Assembly (NCBI RefSeq): GCF_008764295.1
Contig: NZ_VTQX01000007.1
Coordinates: forward strand, 62,001-126,000
Source: Bacillus methanolicus
GTDB lineage: Bacteria > Bacillota > Bacilli > Bacillales > Cytobacillaceae
DNA length: 64,000 bases
Direction of reading: 5' to 3'
The position numbers were made by a program, and so were the translations under genes. A model generated the notes under the pieces. The model did not search any database. It was not told the origin of the DNA and was given only the letters and a program-made list of their open reading frames with translations. Positions 54,535 to 62,847 of the stretch are shown piece after piece (the stretch's first letter is position 1; each line of letters begins with the position of its first letter).

Positions 54535-56808
54535 ATGAAGGTTCGCAAAAATCTACAGCATTTTTTAGAGGCTTTAAAGCTAGAAGACAGCTTTAAGGAA
54601 AATATCGTACATTGGCATACGATTGAGGAGAAGGAAGCAAAGACGGTTGAATTGCCTGTTCATATAGATGAAAATTTAAAGAATGCCTTACAAAAAAGAG
54701 GTATTCATGAGTTATATACACATCAACGTTCTGCCTTTGAAACTGTGCAGAAAGGAGAAAGTATTGTTGCTGTAACCCCAACTGCTTCTGGGAAAACCCT
54801 TTGTTATAACCTACCTGTCTTGCAAACTATTACAGAGAATCCGCAGGCGAGAGCACTTTATATTTTCCCAACAAAGGCACTGGCTCAAGATCAAAAAAGC
54901 GAGATTAATGAGCTTATTGATGATGCAGAATTAACGATTAATAGTTATACATATGATGGAGATACTCAAGGCTCAATACGAGAAAAAGTTCGGAAAGCAG
55001 GGCATATCGTGATTACAAATCCCGATATGCTTCACTCTGCTATTTTGCCTCATCATACAAAATGGGTGTCATTATTTGAGAATTTGAAGTATGTCATAAT
55101 TGATGAGCTTCATATTTATCGTGGTGTTTTCGGCAGTCATGTAGCAAATGTGATTCGTAGATTAAAGAGAATTTGCCGTTTTTATGGAACTGATCCAATC
55201 TTTATTTGTACATCAGCGACGATCGCTAACCCATTGGAGCTAGCAGAAAATCTGACGGGAAAGAACATGACGCTAATTGATAATAACGGGGCACCAAGTG
55301 GGAGAAAACATTTTCTTTTCTATAATCCACCGATTGTGAATAAGCCTTTAAATATTCGCAGGAGTGCTACTTTAGAGGTGCGGAAGCTGGCAGGGGAGCT
55401 GTTGAAGAATCGGATTCAAACCATTGTTTTTGCTCGCAGTCGGGTACGAGTTGAAATTCTCCTTACGTATCTTCAGGAATTAGTCAAACACCAGCTTGGA
55501 CCAAAAGCAATCCGTGGCTATCGAGGTGGTTATTTGCCCACTGAAAGGCGGACGATTGAAAAAGGATTGCGCAATGGGGATATTTATGGGGTTGTAAGCA
55601 CGAATGCTTTGGAGTTGGGGGTTGATATTGGGCAACTCCAAGTTTGTATCATGACTGGATACCCAGGATCGATAGCGAGCTCATGGCAGCAAGCAGGACG
55701 AGCAGGGAGAAGGCATAGCGAGTCATTAGTCATCATGGTAGCCAGCTCCAGTCCATTAGACCAATATATCATTGAACACCCAGATTATTTTTTTACAAGA
55801 AGTCCTGAAACAGCGAGAATTAATCCAGATAATTTAATTATTCTTATCGATCATCTTAAATGTGCAGCATACGAGCTTCCTTTTAAAAAAGGTGAGCATT
55901 TTGGTGCGTTTGAAACAGAGGATGTTTTAGAATATTTAGTCGAAGAAAGAGTTCTTTATCAACGAGGTGATAAGTGGTATTGGATGAATGATTCATTTCC
56001 AGCTCATAATATTAGCCTTCGTTCTGCTTCACAGGAAAATATCGTCATTATAGACCAATCAAATATTGCCAATGTGAAAGTAATTGGTGAAATGGATCGA
56101 TTTTCAGCCATGACGCTTTTACATGAAGAAGCAATCTACTTACATCAAGGAATTCAGTACCAAGTGGAAAAGCTTGACTGGGAAGAAAAGAAGGCTTTTG
56201 TTAGGGAAGTGGATGTCGATTACTTTACAGATGCCAATCTTGCTGTTGAATTGAAAGTGCTCGAAATGGATAAAAGTCGTTTGCTTCATGATACAGAAGT
56301 GGCCTACGGCGACGTAAGTATATTAGCGAAAGCGACGATTTTTAAAAAGATTAAATTTGACAGCCATGAAAATATCGGTTCTGGACCGATTTCGCTTCCA
56401 GAGGAGGAACTGCATACAAGCTCTGCATGGATTTCGTTTAAGGAAGGACTGGAAATGTCTGAATCAAGAATGGAACAAGGCTTGCTCGGTGCAGCCCATG
56501 CTTTGCGCTATATCGCTCCGATTTTTGTCATGTGTGATTCAGGGGATATTCATGTTGTACCGCAGGTGAAAGCAGTCCATAATGAAAAACCGACGATTTT
56601 CTTTTATGACCGCTATCCAGGGGGAATTGGATTAAGTGAGAAAATTTATGACGGTATGGAAAATGTTCTTAAGGAAGCAAAGGGGATGATTGCCCGTTGT
56701 CAATGTGAGAACGGCTGCCCTTCTTGTATCGGTACTGACACAACGAGTCGTGATGCGAAGCGCGATGCTTTGCAGATTTTCGAGCAATTCTTAAAGCAAA
56801 CGAGTTAA
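54535..56808 (+). CDS. mrfA: MrfA (YprA), DNA repair helicase
   Basis: DEAD/H-family helicase that works with MrfB in repair of mitomycin C lesions in B. subtilis. The 757-residue product has the Q-type entry LYTHQRSAFE, Walker A TPTASGKTLC near 80, Walker B IIDELHIYRG near 188, TSATIANP near 225, and QQAGRAGR near 400. A C-terminal DUF1998 (MZB) domain holds the zinc cysteines CQCENGCPSC near residue 722. I chose the ATG at 54535 after GAGGTG. mrfB follows 17 bases after the stop. A LexA-like box lies upstream. Confidence 0.94.
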   Translation: MKVRKNLQHFLEALKLEDSFKENIVHWHTIEEKEAKTVELPVHIDENLKNALQKRGIHELYTHQRSAFETVQKGESIVAVTPTASGKTLCYNLPVLQTITENPQARALYIFPTKALAQDQKSEINELIDDAELTINSYTYDGDTQGSIREKVRKAGHIVITNPDMLHSAILPHHTKWVSLFENLKYVIIDELHIYRGVFGSHVANVIRRLKRICRFYGTDPIFICTSATIANPLELAENLTGKNMTLIDNNGAPSGRKHFLFYNPPIVNKPLNIRRSATLEVRKLAGELLKNRIQTIVFARSRVRVEILLTYLQELVKHQLGPKAIRGYRGGYLPTERRTIEKGLRNGDIYGVVSTNALELGVDIGQLQVCIMTGYPGSIASSWQQAGRAGRRHSESLVIMVASSSPLDQYIIEHPDYFFTRSPETARINPDNLIILIDHLKCAAYELPFKKGEHFGAFETEDVLEYLVEERVLYQRGDKWYWMNDSFPAHNISLRSASQENIVIIDQSNIANVKVIGEMDRFSAMTLLHEEAIYLHQGIQYQVEKLDWEEKKAFVREVDVDYFTDANLAVELKVLEMDKSRLLHDTEVAYGDVSILAKATIFKKIKFDSHENIGSGPISLPEEELHTSSAWISFKEGLEMSESRMEQGLLGAAHALRYIAPIFVMCDSGDIHVVPQVKAVHNEKPTIFFYDRYPGGIGLSEKIYDGMENVLKEAKGMIARCQCENGCPSCIGTDTTSRDAKRDALQIFEQFLKQTS

Positions 56809-56825
56809 TTAAGGAAGTGTGAATA

Positions 56826-58100
56826 TTGTCATTTCGAAACAAATTAAACCGCTTAAAGCCGCATATTCGAAGTGAAAAAATGGAAGAGTCCAAATCGCCT
56901 CAAGCAACGAGAGAGCTTGAGGGAACAGTCCCGGTTCAAGAGCAATGGGAGCAACATTTTGTCAAACCATATTATTATGATGGTGATTTTTGCTTGATCC
57001 GAGAAAGGGAATTCCCATTAGAGCAAAAGTATGGAAAATATACCTTTGCTCAATTTGTCGATGCGATTCAAGCTTGGAATACGAGCACCGTTCAACACCC
57101 ATTATCTGCAAAAGGATATAGCCATGAACAATTATTTTTTTTCGATACGGAAACAACTGGACTTGGTGGAGGAACAGGGAATACGATTTTCTTATTAGGA
57201 TATGCCTCAGTAAAAAAAGATAAAGTTGTGCTACGCCAGCATTTCCTTCCTCATCCAGCAGCAGAGGTACCTCTATATCAAAGTTTCTTAGAAAGGATTG
57301 ATTATCGAACACTTGTGACCTACAACGGCAAAGCTTTTGATTGGCCTCAGGTGAAAACGAGGCACACGCTGATAAGAGAACTTGTTCCTAAGCTACCAGC
57401 TTTCGGTCATTTTGATCTTTTTCATGCGGCTAGGCGCTTATGGAAGCATAAGCTTGATAGACTTAAGCTTTCGATCGTTGAAAAGGAAATATTAGGGATT
57501 GAACGACAAGAAGATGTACCGGGCTATCTTGCACCGATGATTTACTTTGACTTTGTTGAAACACAAAAACCAGAAGGGATGCTTGGAATACTACAGCATA
57601 ATGAGATGGATATATTATCCCTTATTACCCTATATACTCATATTAGTTTTCAGCTTTTAAATATCGATCAATCAAGGACGATTTCGGAGGGCTATGAAGT
57701 AGGTAGGTGGTATGCCTCATTAGGAGAAAGGGCAGGTGCATTAGAAAATTTATCTCTTGTCGCGAAGGGGACAGAACAGAGCGCTTTAAAAGCTAAGCTA
57801 GCTCTCTCGTATGAGTTAAAAAAACAAAAAGAATGGGAAAAAGCCGTTCAGTTATGGAAAGAGCTGGTGAATGCAAATCATAAAAATATCATCTTTGAGG
57901 TTTGCTTAGAACTTGCGAAATACTATGAGCACCATCAGAAAGAGTTAGAGTCAGCCCTGTACTATTCAGAAAAAGCTTTGCACATATTGCAGGAGAAAAT
58001 GGCCCTTTGGAAAGGAAAAGATTCTGCAACGTTACAAGAAGTAGAAAAAAGAATAGCAAGAATTACGAGAAAACAGCAGGGTGCGAGAAAAAACCACTAA
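56826..58100 (+). CDS. mrfB: MrfB (YprB), exonuclease partner of MrfA
   Basis: Metal-dependent DEDDh exonuclease of the mitomycin repair pathway. In the 424-residue product the exonuclease domain spans roughly residues 95-265, with FFDTETTGLGGGTGNTIFLL near 103, VTYNGKAFDWP near 165 and QHNEMDILSL near 258. A TPR-like helical region fills the last 150 residues. The TTG start at 56826 follows GGAAGTGTG. It forms an operon with mrfA. Confidence 0.93.
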   Translation: MSFRNKLNRLKPHIRSEKMEESKSPQATRELEGTVPVQEQWEQHFVKPYYYDGDFCLIREREFPLEQKYGKYTFAQFVDAIQAWNTSTVQHPLSAKGYSHEQLFFFDTETTGLGGGTGNTIFLLGYASVKKDKVVLRQHFLPHPAAEVPLYQSFLERIDYRTLVTYNGKAFDWPQVKTRHTLIRELVPKLPAFGHFDLFHAARRLWKHKLDRLKLSIVEKEILGIERQEDVPGYLAPMIYFDFVETQKPEGMLGILQHNEMDILSLITLYTHISFQLLNIDQSRTISEGYEVGRWYASLGERAGALENLSLVAKGTEQSALKAKLALSYELKKQKEWEKAVQLWKELVNANHKNIIFEVCLELAKYYEHHQKELESALYYSEKALHILQEKMALWKGKDSATLQEVEKRIARITRKQQGARKNH

Positions 58101-58180
58101 TTCCCTAGTTGTCTAAGTCTTTATCCACCGTTAAAATAGGGAACGTATGTAAGAATGTTCAAATGAAAAAATTGAAGTGA

Positions 58181-58285
58181 GTGAAGAAATTGCAAAAAGT
58201 GATTCTATTATTGTTTTTTGTTATTATTTGTTTAACGGCGATTATTTTTTCCAACATAAAGACTTACGCTTTTTTTATCGTCTAA
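58181..58285 (+). CDS. Possible small membrane peptide
   Basis: A 34-codon frame beginning GTG AAG AAA TTG and encoding two basic residues followed by a single hydrophobic helix (VILLLFFVIICLTAIIF) and a short polar end. A TTG nine bases later is an alternative start. The RBS is weak (GAAGTGAG). B. subtilis has cotD in this place; this is not CotD. Reported because the N-terminal K-rich plus helix layout is typical of small membrane proteins. Confidence 0.35.
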   Translation: MKKLQKVILLLFFVIICLTAIIFSNIKTYAFFIV

Positions 58286-58381
58286 GCGCTTCTGAAAATG
58301 GATATAAAGTCGTCGTAACGCATATCTGCTAATGGGATTAAAGTAGAAGAATGAAAAGTGATAGAAACATTTGATTAAGAT

Positions 58382-58409
58382 AAGGGACCAGACGTACTGG
58401 TGCCTTTTT
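58382..58409 (+). terminator. Terminator-like hairpin before ypsA
   Basis: AAGG..ACCAG pairs with CTGGT..CCTT with one internal mismatch, then TTTTT. It ends 22 bases before ypsA, so it may act as an attenuator or close the small upstream frame. Confidence 0.6.
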
Positions 58410-58431
58410 ACATAAGGAGCTTGCTAATCAT

Positions 58432-58995
58432 TTGAGTAAAGTAGCAGTCATTTCAGGATATAAACCACACGAGCTTGGATTATTTAGTCATAATGATCCG
58501 GCTGTTGAATACATTAAATTAGCGATAAAAAAACAATTGCTTTTCCGTTTAGATGAAGGATTAGAATGGGTCATTATTAGCGGTCAATTAGGCGCTGAGC
58601 TTTGGGGAGCAGAAGTCGTATTAGACTTGCAACTTGAAGGATATCAAGATTTAAAGCTTGCGGTTATAACTCCGTTTTTGAATCAAGAAGAAAACTGGAA
58701 GGATGAGAACAAGGAACGGTATGAATCAATCTTGATGCAAGCTGATTATGTTGACTCTATTACAAAGAAACGATACGAGAATCCTTGGCAATTTCGTCTG
58801 AAAAACCAGTTTTTAGTTGAGAAGAGTGATGCATTAATCCTTTTATACGATTTTGACAAAGAAGGCAGCCCTAAATTCTTGTACGAAACAGCACGTAAAT
58901 ATCAAGAAAATCACTCATATCAAATTTACTTAATTGATTTTTACGATTTACAGTCAGTCGTTGAAGAAGAACAAATGAAGAGTACCGATTTTTAA
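58432..58995 (+). CDS. ypsA: YpsA, SLOG-family protein (DUF1273)
   Basis: A 187-residue Rossmann-like protein of the SLOG superfamily, related to nucleotide-binding and DprA-like folds. Visible motifs are [11 protein letters not shown] at the start, [17 protein letters not shown] near 46 and the C-terminal [19 protein letters not shown] near 135. YpsA has been linked to cell division in Firmicutes, in keeping with gpsB next door. The TTG at 58432 has AGGAG about 12 bases upstream. Confidence 0.9.
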   Translation: MSKVAVISGYKPHELGLFSHNDPAVEYIKLAIKKQLLFRLDEGLEWVIISGQLGAELWGAEVVLDLQLEGYQDLKLAVITPFLNQEENWKDENKERYESILMQADYVDSITKKRYENPWQFRLKNQFLVEKSDALILLYDFDKEGSPKFLYETARKYQENHSYQIYLIDFYDLQSVVEEEQMKSTDF

Positions 58996-59215
58996 AAAGT
59001 AGCACCGGCAAGCTTTCGTGAATGGATAACGGATTTTGAATTAATACGAGCATTTAATTATGCGTGTGGTCTAAATGGGAGTGAAATTTATAATAGTAAA
59101 TTCAGCCTCTTTAATAAATTTTCTATAGAAAATGTCACTTCCCCAAAAGAAAAATTGACAAAGTTGCATATTTTTGAAAAAATAATGATAACGATTGGCG
59201 TTTAGAGGTGAATAT

Positions 59216-59527
59216 ATGCTTTCAGATAAAATCAAATTAACGGCTAAAGATATTTTGGAAAAAGAGTTTAAAACAGCCATGAGAGGCTATAAACCAGAGG
59301 ATGTAGATAAATTTCTTGATATTATAATCAAGGACTATGAAACAATGCAAGCAGAAATAGAAGAGCTTCAACAAGAGAATATTAGGCTAAAAAGATTGGC
59401 TGAAGAATCGAATAAGCGTCCTGCTCCAGCACCAGCTCCGCAAACAAGTGGAACGACAAACTTCGATATCTTAAAAAGACTATCAAATCTTGAAAAGCAT
59501 GTGTTTGGAAGCAAGCTATACGATTGA
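59216..59527 (+). CDS. gpsB: GpsB cell division / wall synthesis adaptor
   Basis: DivIVA-like cytoplasmic adaptor that coordinates PBP1 (ponA product) between side wall and septum. The 103-residue product has the membrane-binding N-terminal coiled coil ([20 protein letters not shown], then [15 protein letters not shown]), a Pro/Ala linker near 75 (RPAPAPAPQ) and the trimeric C-terminus [19 protein letters not shown]. The ATG at 59216 follows TAGAGGTGA. Its partner PBP1 is encoded at 43757-46345. Confidence 0.96.
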   Translation: MLSDKIKLTAKDILEKEFKTAMRGYKPEDVDKFLDIIIKDYETMQAEIEELQQENIRLKRLAEESNKRPAPAPAPQTSGTTNFDILKRLSNLEKHVFGSKLYD

Positions 59528-59556
59528 TTGAGGATGGGAACATCTAATTATTTCCA

Positions 59557-59585
59557 TTGCTATTCTTTTCATTCTTACATATAAT
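59557..59585 (+). promoter_or_regulatory. Sigma-A promoter of rnpB
   Basis: TTGCTA at 59557-59562, a 17-base spacer and a perfect TATAAT at 59580-59585, placed so that transcription would begin close to the 5' end of the RNase P RNA. Confidence 0.8.
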
Positions 59586-59598
59586 AATGCTTGTAGTT

Positions 59599-60029
59599 TT
59601 TTAATAACGTTCGGGTAATCGCTGCAATAAGCTTATTGGCAAATTGTAGAGGAAAGTCCATGCTCGCACAGGCTGAGATGTCTGTAGTGTTCGTGCCTAG
59701 CGAAACGATAAGCTAGGGCATTAAGGAAGAGGCTGTGCTTCTTCCTTTTTGACGGCAGGGAAAATACCTAAGTCTTAAGGATATGGTATGATTACCTTTA
59801 AAGTGCCACAGTGACGGAGCCTGCTTAGAAATGAGTAGGGTGGAACGAGGTAAACCCCACGAGCGAGAAACCCAAATTATGGTAGGGGCACCTTCTTTAA
59901 GGAAATGAACGAGAAAGAAGGACAGGTTAAATATAACCTGTAGATAGATGATTACCACCGGAGTACAAGACGAAGGTCGTTTGCAGTACGAAGGAACAAA
60001 ACATGGCTTACAGAGCGTTATTAAGGACC
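59599..60029 (+). ncRNA. rnpB: RNase P RNA, Bacillus (class B) type
   Basis: The catalytic RNA of RNase P, which trims tRNA 5' ends. Recognisable conserved blocks in order are TCGGGTAATCGCTGC, GAGGAAAGTCCATGCTCGCA, GTTCGTGCCTAGCGAA, AAAGTGCCACAGTGACG, GTGGAACG, GGTAAACCCC, GAGCGAGAAACCCAAAT, GATAGATGATTACC and GGAACAAAACATGGCTTACA. The ends TTAATAACGTT and AGCGTTATTAA pair to form helix P1. Length of about 430 bases is slightly more than the B. subtilis RNA. The ends are set by the P1 pairing and may be off by a few bases. Confidence 0.95.
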
Positions 60030-60064
60030 TTATCATTATTAGTAAGTGAAAGAAAGATAGTTAG

Positions 60065-60096
60065 GAAAAGCTCTCCGTAGAGGAGGGCTTTTCTTG
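60065..60096 (+). terminator. Terminator after rnpB
   Basis: GAAAAGCTCTCC and GGAGGGCTTTTC form a long stem with one G-T pair; the T-run is in the second arm. Confidence 0.75.
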
Positions 60097-60240
60097 CAGT
60101 TTAGGAAATGCTGAGTTCATTGTCGATAGTCTTTTCATGGGCGTATCCAATTTTGTGCAAGCTAACAAATTTTACGTTTAGTAAAATTTGCTTTTGGGTC
60201 TTATAACTACCATATCAAAAGAACAGGCCCTTCATAGTTT

Positions 60241-60330
60241 TTACGGCGATGAGCACGAAGGGAATGCTTTACTTCATCCGCTCAGAAATAATTTGAACTT
60301 TAATGGTTTCGAAGGTGTCACGTGCTTTTT
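60241..60330. repeat. Dispersed intergenic repeat (TGAGCACG family), fullest copy
   Basis: Contains TACGGCGATGAGCACGAAGG, CTTTACTTCATCC, ATTTGAACTTT, GAAGGTGT and CACGTGCTTTTTG. The partial copies at 22571-22662 and 53590-53645 have the same motifs in the same order. Confidence 0.5.
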
Positions 60331-60356
60331 GTAAATAAATATCGTTGATTAAACCA

Positions 60357-60408
60357 TTTTTGGCTCATATCGTGTGCAACGTTGGTCCTACACGAAATGA
60401 GCCAAAAA
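60357..60408. repeat. 52-bp palindromic element, fullest copy
   Basis: TTTTTGGCTCATATCGTGT at 60357-60375 and ACACGAAATGAGCCAAAAA at 60390-60408 are complementary but for one base. The centre (GCAACGTTGGTCCT) matches the GAAACCWWGGTTTC centre of other copies. It lies between rnpB and the GGDEF-EAL gene, with no gene of its own. The rest of 60097-60576 shows only the neighbouring repeat. Confidence 0.65.
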
Positions 60409-60576
60409 TTAACGCTAACATTAATAAAGAGTTGTTCTTAAGAAAAATTTATCTATTTTCTCCATACTTGTTTTTTAACATAAATGACATACATATGGTT
60501 TTTATCCATTGCCTTCTTATGATTTAATAAAATAGTGTAACTATGGAAATGTCGACTGACAATGGAGGTATTTTAA

Positions 60577-62646
60577 GTGGTTGAGCTTAATTCTGAATAT
60601 CACTCATTGGCCAATACCGTTTTTATGCAAATGCAAGAGGGGATCATCGTGTTAGATGAACAGTTAAAAATCGTTAAGCTAAACCTTTGGGCCCAAGAAG
60701 TTATTGGCTATAAAGAACAACTGCTTACTGGTAAAGACTATTCCATCTTATTTTGCAACTTAACGGATTATCAAAGGATCATTGCTCATCTTTTCGAACA
60801 TCATAGGTGGACAGGCGAGGTTGCCAAAAAGCGCTTCAATGGGGAAGTTTATATAGAATTCATGAATATCCGTACTATTTTTGATTCAACTGGCAAAATA
60901 AAAGAATATGCCGTCGTTTTTAGGGACATGACAAAACAGAAGAATTACGAAAATGAAAGGCAGTTAGCAGCAAAGGTACTTGAAAATATAAGCGAGGGTG
61001 TCATTGTTACAGATAAAGACGGCAATATACTATCTGTCAACCCTGCTTTTGAACTTGTAACCGGCTATGTTGAAGAAGAAGTATATGGACATAACCCAAG
61101 GATTTTTCAATCGGGAATTCATGGTCCTCAGTTTTACCATGAGATGTGGAATAGTGTCTTGACAAAAGGTAAATGGCAAGGAGAGATTTGGAATAAAAAG
61201 AAGAATGGCGATGTTTACCCTGAGTGGCTGACCATTAGTTCAATTAAGGATGACAAAGGAGAAATTACGAACTTTGTCGCGGTCTTTTCTGATATTACTG
61301 ACCGAAAACATACAGAGGAAAAATTAAGACAACTCGCCCATTACGATTCTTTGACAGGCGTCGCCAATCGCTATACATTGAATACCCATTTAGAAAGTCT
61401 TATTGACACAGCTTCCAAATATAATCAGCAACTTGCTGTTTTATTTTTAGATTTAGACCGGTTTAAACATATTAATGATACACTTGGACATAATTACGGC
61501 GATCAGCTTTTGAAGGAAGTCTCTTTTCGGCTAAAAGGCTTGATCAAAAATAAAGACTTAATTGCAAGATTGGGAGGAGACGAATTTGTGATCGTCCTAT
61601 CTAATATTAAGCATCCGAAAGAGGCTGTCAACGTGGCCGAGGATATAATCCAAACGCTTTCGACTTCTTCTTTTATATTGAAACATCATGAAGTGTATGT
61701 TTCAACTAGTATTGGAATTAGCTTATTTCCACTTGATGGTCATTCATTAGAAACACTGTTGCGGAATGCTGATAAGGCCATGTATAAAGCAAAATCCAGT
61801 GGGAGAAATCATTATCAGCTTTATCATGAAGAAATGCATCATGATGAATCAAAGCAAATGAAAATGGAAGTTGGCCTTCGCAAAGCGCTTGAGCAAAAAG
61901 AATTTTTTCTAGTTTATCAACCGCAAATCCACCTGAAAACAGGAAAAATTATTGGAATTGAAGCATTAATTCGCTGGAAGCGGGAAGGGCAAGAGATCAT
62001 TTCACCGGAACAATTTATCCCATTAGCGGAGGAAACTGGACTAATCATACCGATTAGTGAATGGGTTATAAAACAAGCGTGTGAGGATGCACAACAGCTT
62101 CATTTACTTGGCCATTCCAATTTGAGCGTCAGTATTAACATCTCTGCCCTTCATTTCAATCAAGAAAACTTTGTGAAATCAGTAGAAGCCATTTTGCAGC
62201 AAACAAATATTAATCCTCATTTACTTGATTTTGAGTTAACGGAGAGTATGATTATGCCGAATGCTTCACAAACAATAAGTAAATTAGTGAAGCTGAAAAA
62301 GTTAGGGATAAAGCTGTCGATTGATGATTTTGGAACAGGTTATTCATCTTTGAGTTATTTAAACCGTTTTCCATTGGATAGACTGAAAATAGATAAAAGC
62401 TTTATTGAAAATCTTAACAAATATCATGACGATTCCAGTATTGTGGAAGCGATCATTTCGATTGCACATCGCTTAAATCTCTCGGTTGTTGCCGAAGGCG
62501 TGGAGAACAAAAAACAATTATTATTTTTGAAAACAGAAAACTGTGATCATATCCAAGGTTTTTATATCACAAAACCACTTCCGCTTGCAGAACTCATTCG
62601 TTTTCTCGCAGAGTGGGAAGAAGATCTATTAAATTGGCTTTGTTAA
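60577..62646 (+). CDS. PAS-PAS-GGDEF-EAL cyclic-di-GMP protein
   Basis: A 689-residue cytoplasmic protein without membrane helices. Two PAS domains (residues about 10-120 and 130-250; GVIVTDKDGNILSVNPAFE opens the second) precede a GGDEF domain with an intact GGDEF motif near residue 334 and an EAL domain with IEALIRW, DFGTGYSSLSYL and VVAEGVE. Both active sites look complete, so it could make or degrade cyclic di-GMP depending on the PAS signal. The residues before GGDEF read KNKD rather than RxxD, so the inhibitory site seems altered. GTG at 60577 after ATGGAGGT. No counterpart at this place in B. subtilis. Confidence 0.93.
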   Translation: MVELNSEYHSLANTVFMQMQEGIIVLDEQLKIVKLNLWAQEVIGYKEQLLTGKDYSILFCNLTDYQRIIAHLFEHHRWTGEVAKKRFNGEVYIEFMNIRTIFDSTGKIKEYAVVFRDMTKQKNYENERQLAAKVLENISEGVIVTDKDGNILSVNPAFELVTGYVEEEVYGHNPRIFQSGIHGPQFYHEMWNSVLTKGKWQGEIWNKKKNGDVYPEWLTISSIKDDKGEITNFVAVFSDITDRKHTEEKLRQLAHYDSLTGVANRYTLNTHLESLIDTASKYNQQLAVLFLDLDRFKHINDTLGHNYGDQLLKEVSFRLKGLIKNKDLIARLGGDEFVIVLSNIKHPKEAVNVAEDIIQTLSTSSFILKHHEVYVSTSIGISLFPLDGHSLETLLRNADKAMYKAKSSGRNHYQLYHEEMHHDESKQMKMEVGLRKALEQKEFFLVYQPQIHLKTGKIIGIEALIRWKREGQEIISPEQFIPLAEETGLIIPISEWVIKQACEDAQQLHLLGHSNLSVSINISALHFNQENFVKSVEAILQQTNINPHLLDFELTESMIMPNASQTISKLVKLKKLGIKLSIDDFGTGYSSLSYLNRFPLDRLKIDKSFIENLNKYHDDSSIVEAIISIAHRLNLSVVAEGVENKKQLLFLKTENCDHIQGFYITKPLPLAELIRFLAEWEEDLLNWLC

Positions 62647-62660
62647 ACAGAATTGTTGAA

Positions 62661-62710
62661 CAAATTTTTTGACTCATTGCATGTGAAACCTTGGTTTTAT
62701 AATTTTTTTA
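62661..62710. repeat. Palindromic dispersed repeat, left-half copy
   Basis: GTTGAACAAATTTTTTGACT followed by ATGTGAAACCTTGGTTTTAT matches the left arm and centre of the 52-bp element; the right arm has decayed to A/T. Confidence 0.5.
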
Positions 62711-62730
62711 GTAGAACTGGAGGTTCTTCT

Positions 62731-62774
62731 GATTCCATGAAGCCGTAAGAAATCTCATTTTCTCCTTACGGTTG
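62731..62774. other. Hairpin before ypsC
   Basis: CCGTAAG and CTTACGG form a perfect 7-bp stem; outer bases GATTC and AATC can extend it. No T-run follows, so termination is doubtful. Confidence 0.4.
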
Positions 62775-62847
62775 ATGAATCAGAGAAAAATTGAACTATA
62801 ATCAACACCGACATCATAGCAAAGCTATTAAATAAAGGGTGAAAAAA

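Noticed and set aside
59713..60036. A 107-codon frame on the minus strand
   Set aside because: It lies entirely antisense to the conserved RNase P RNA and has no RBS.
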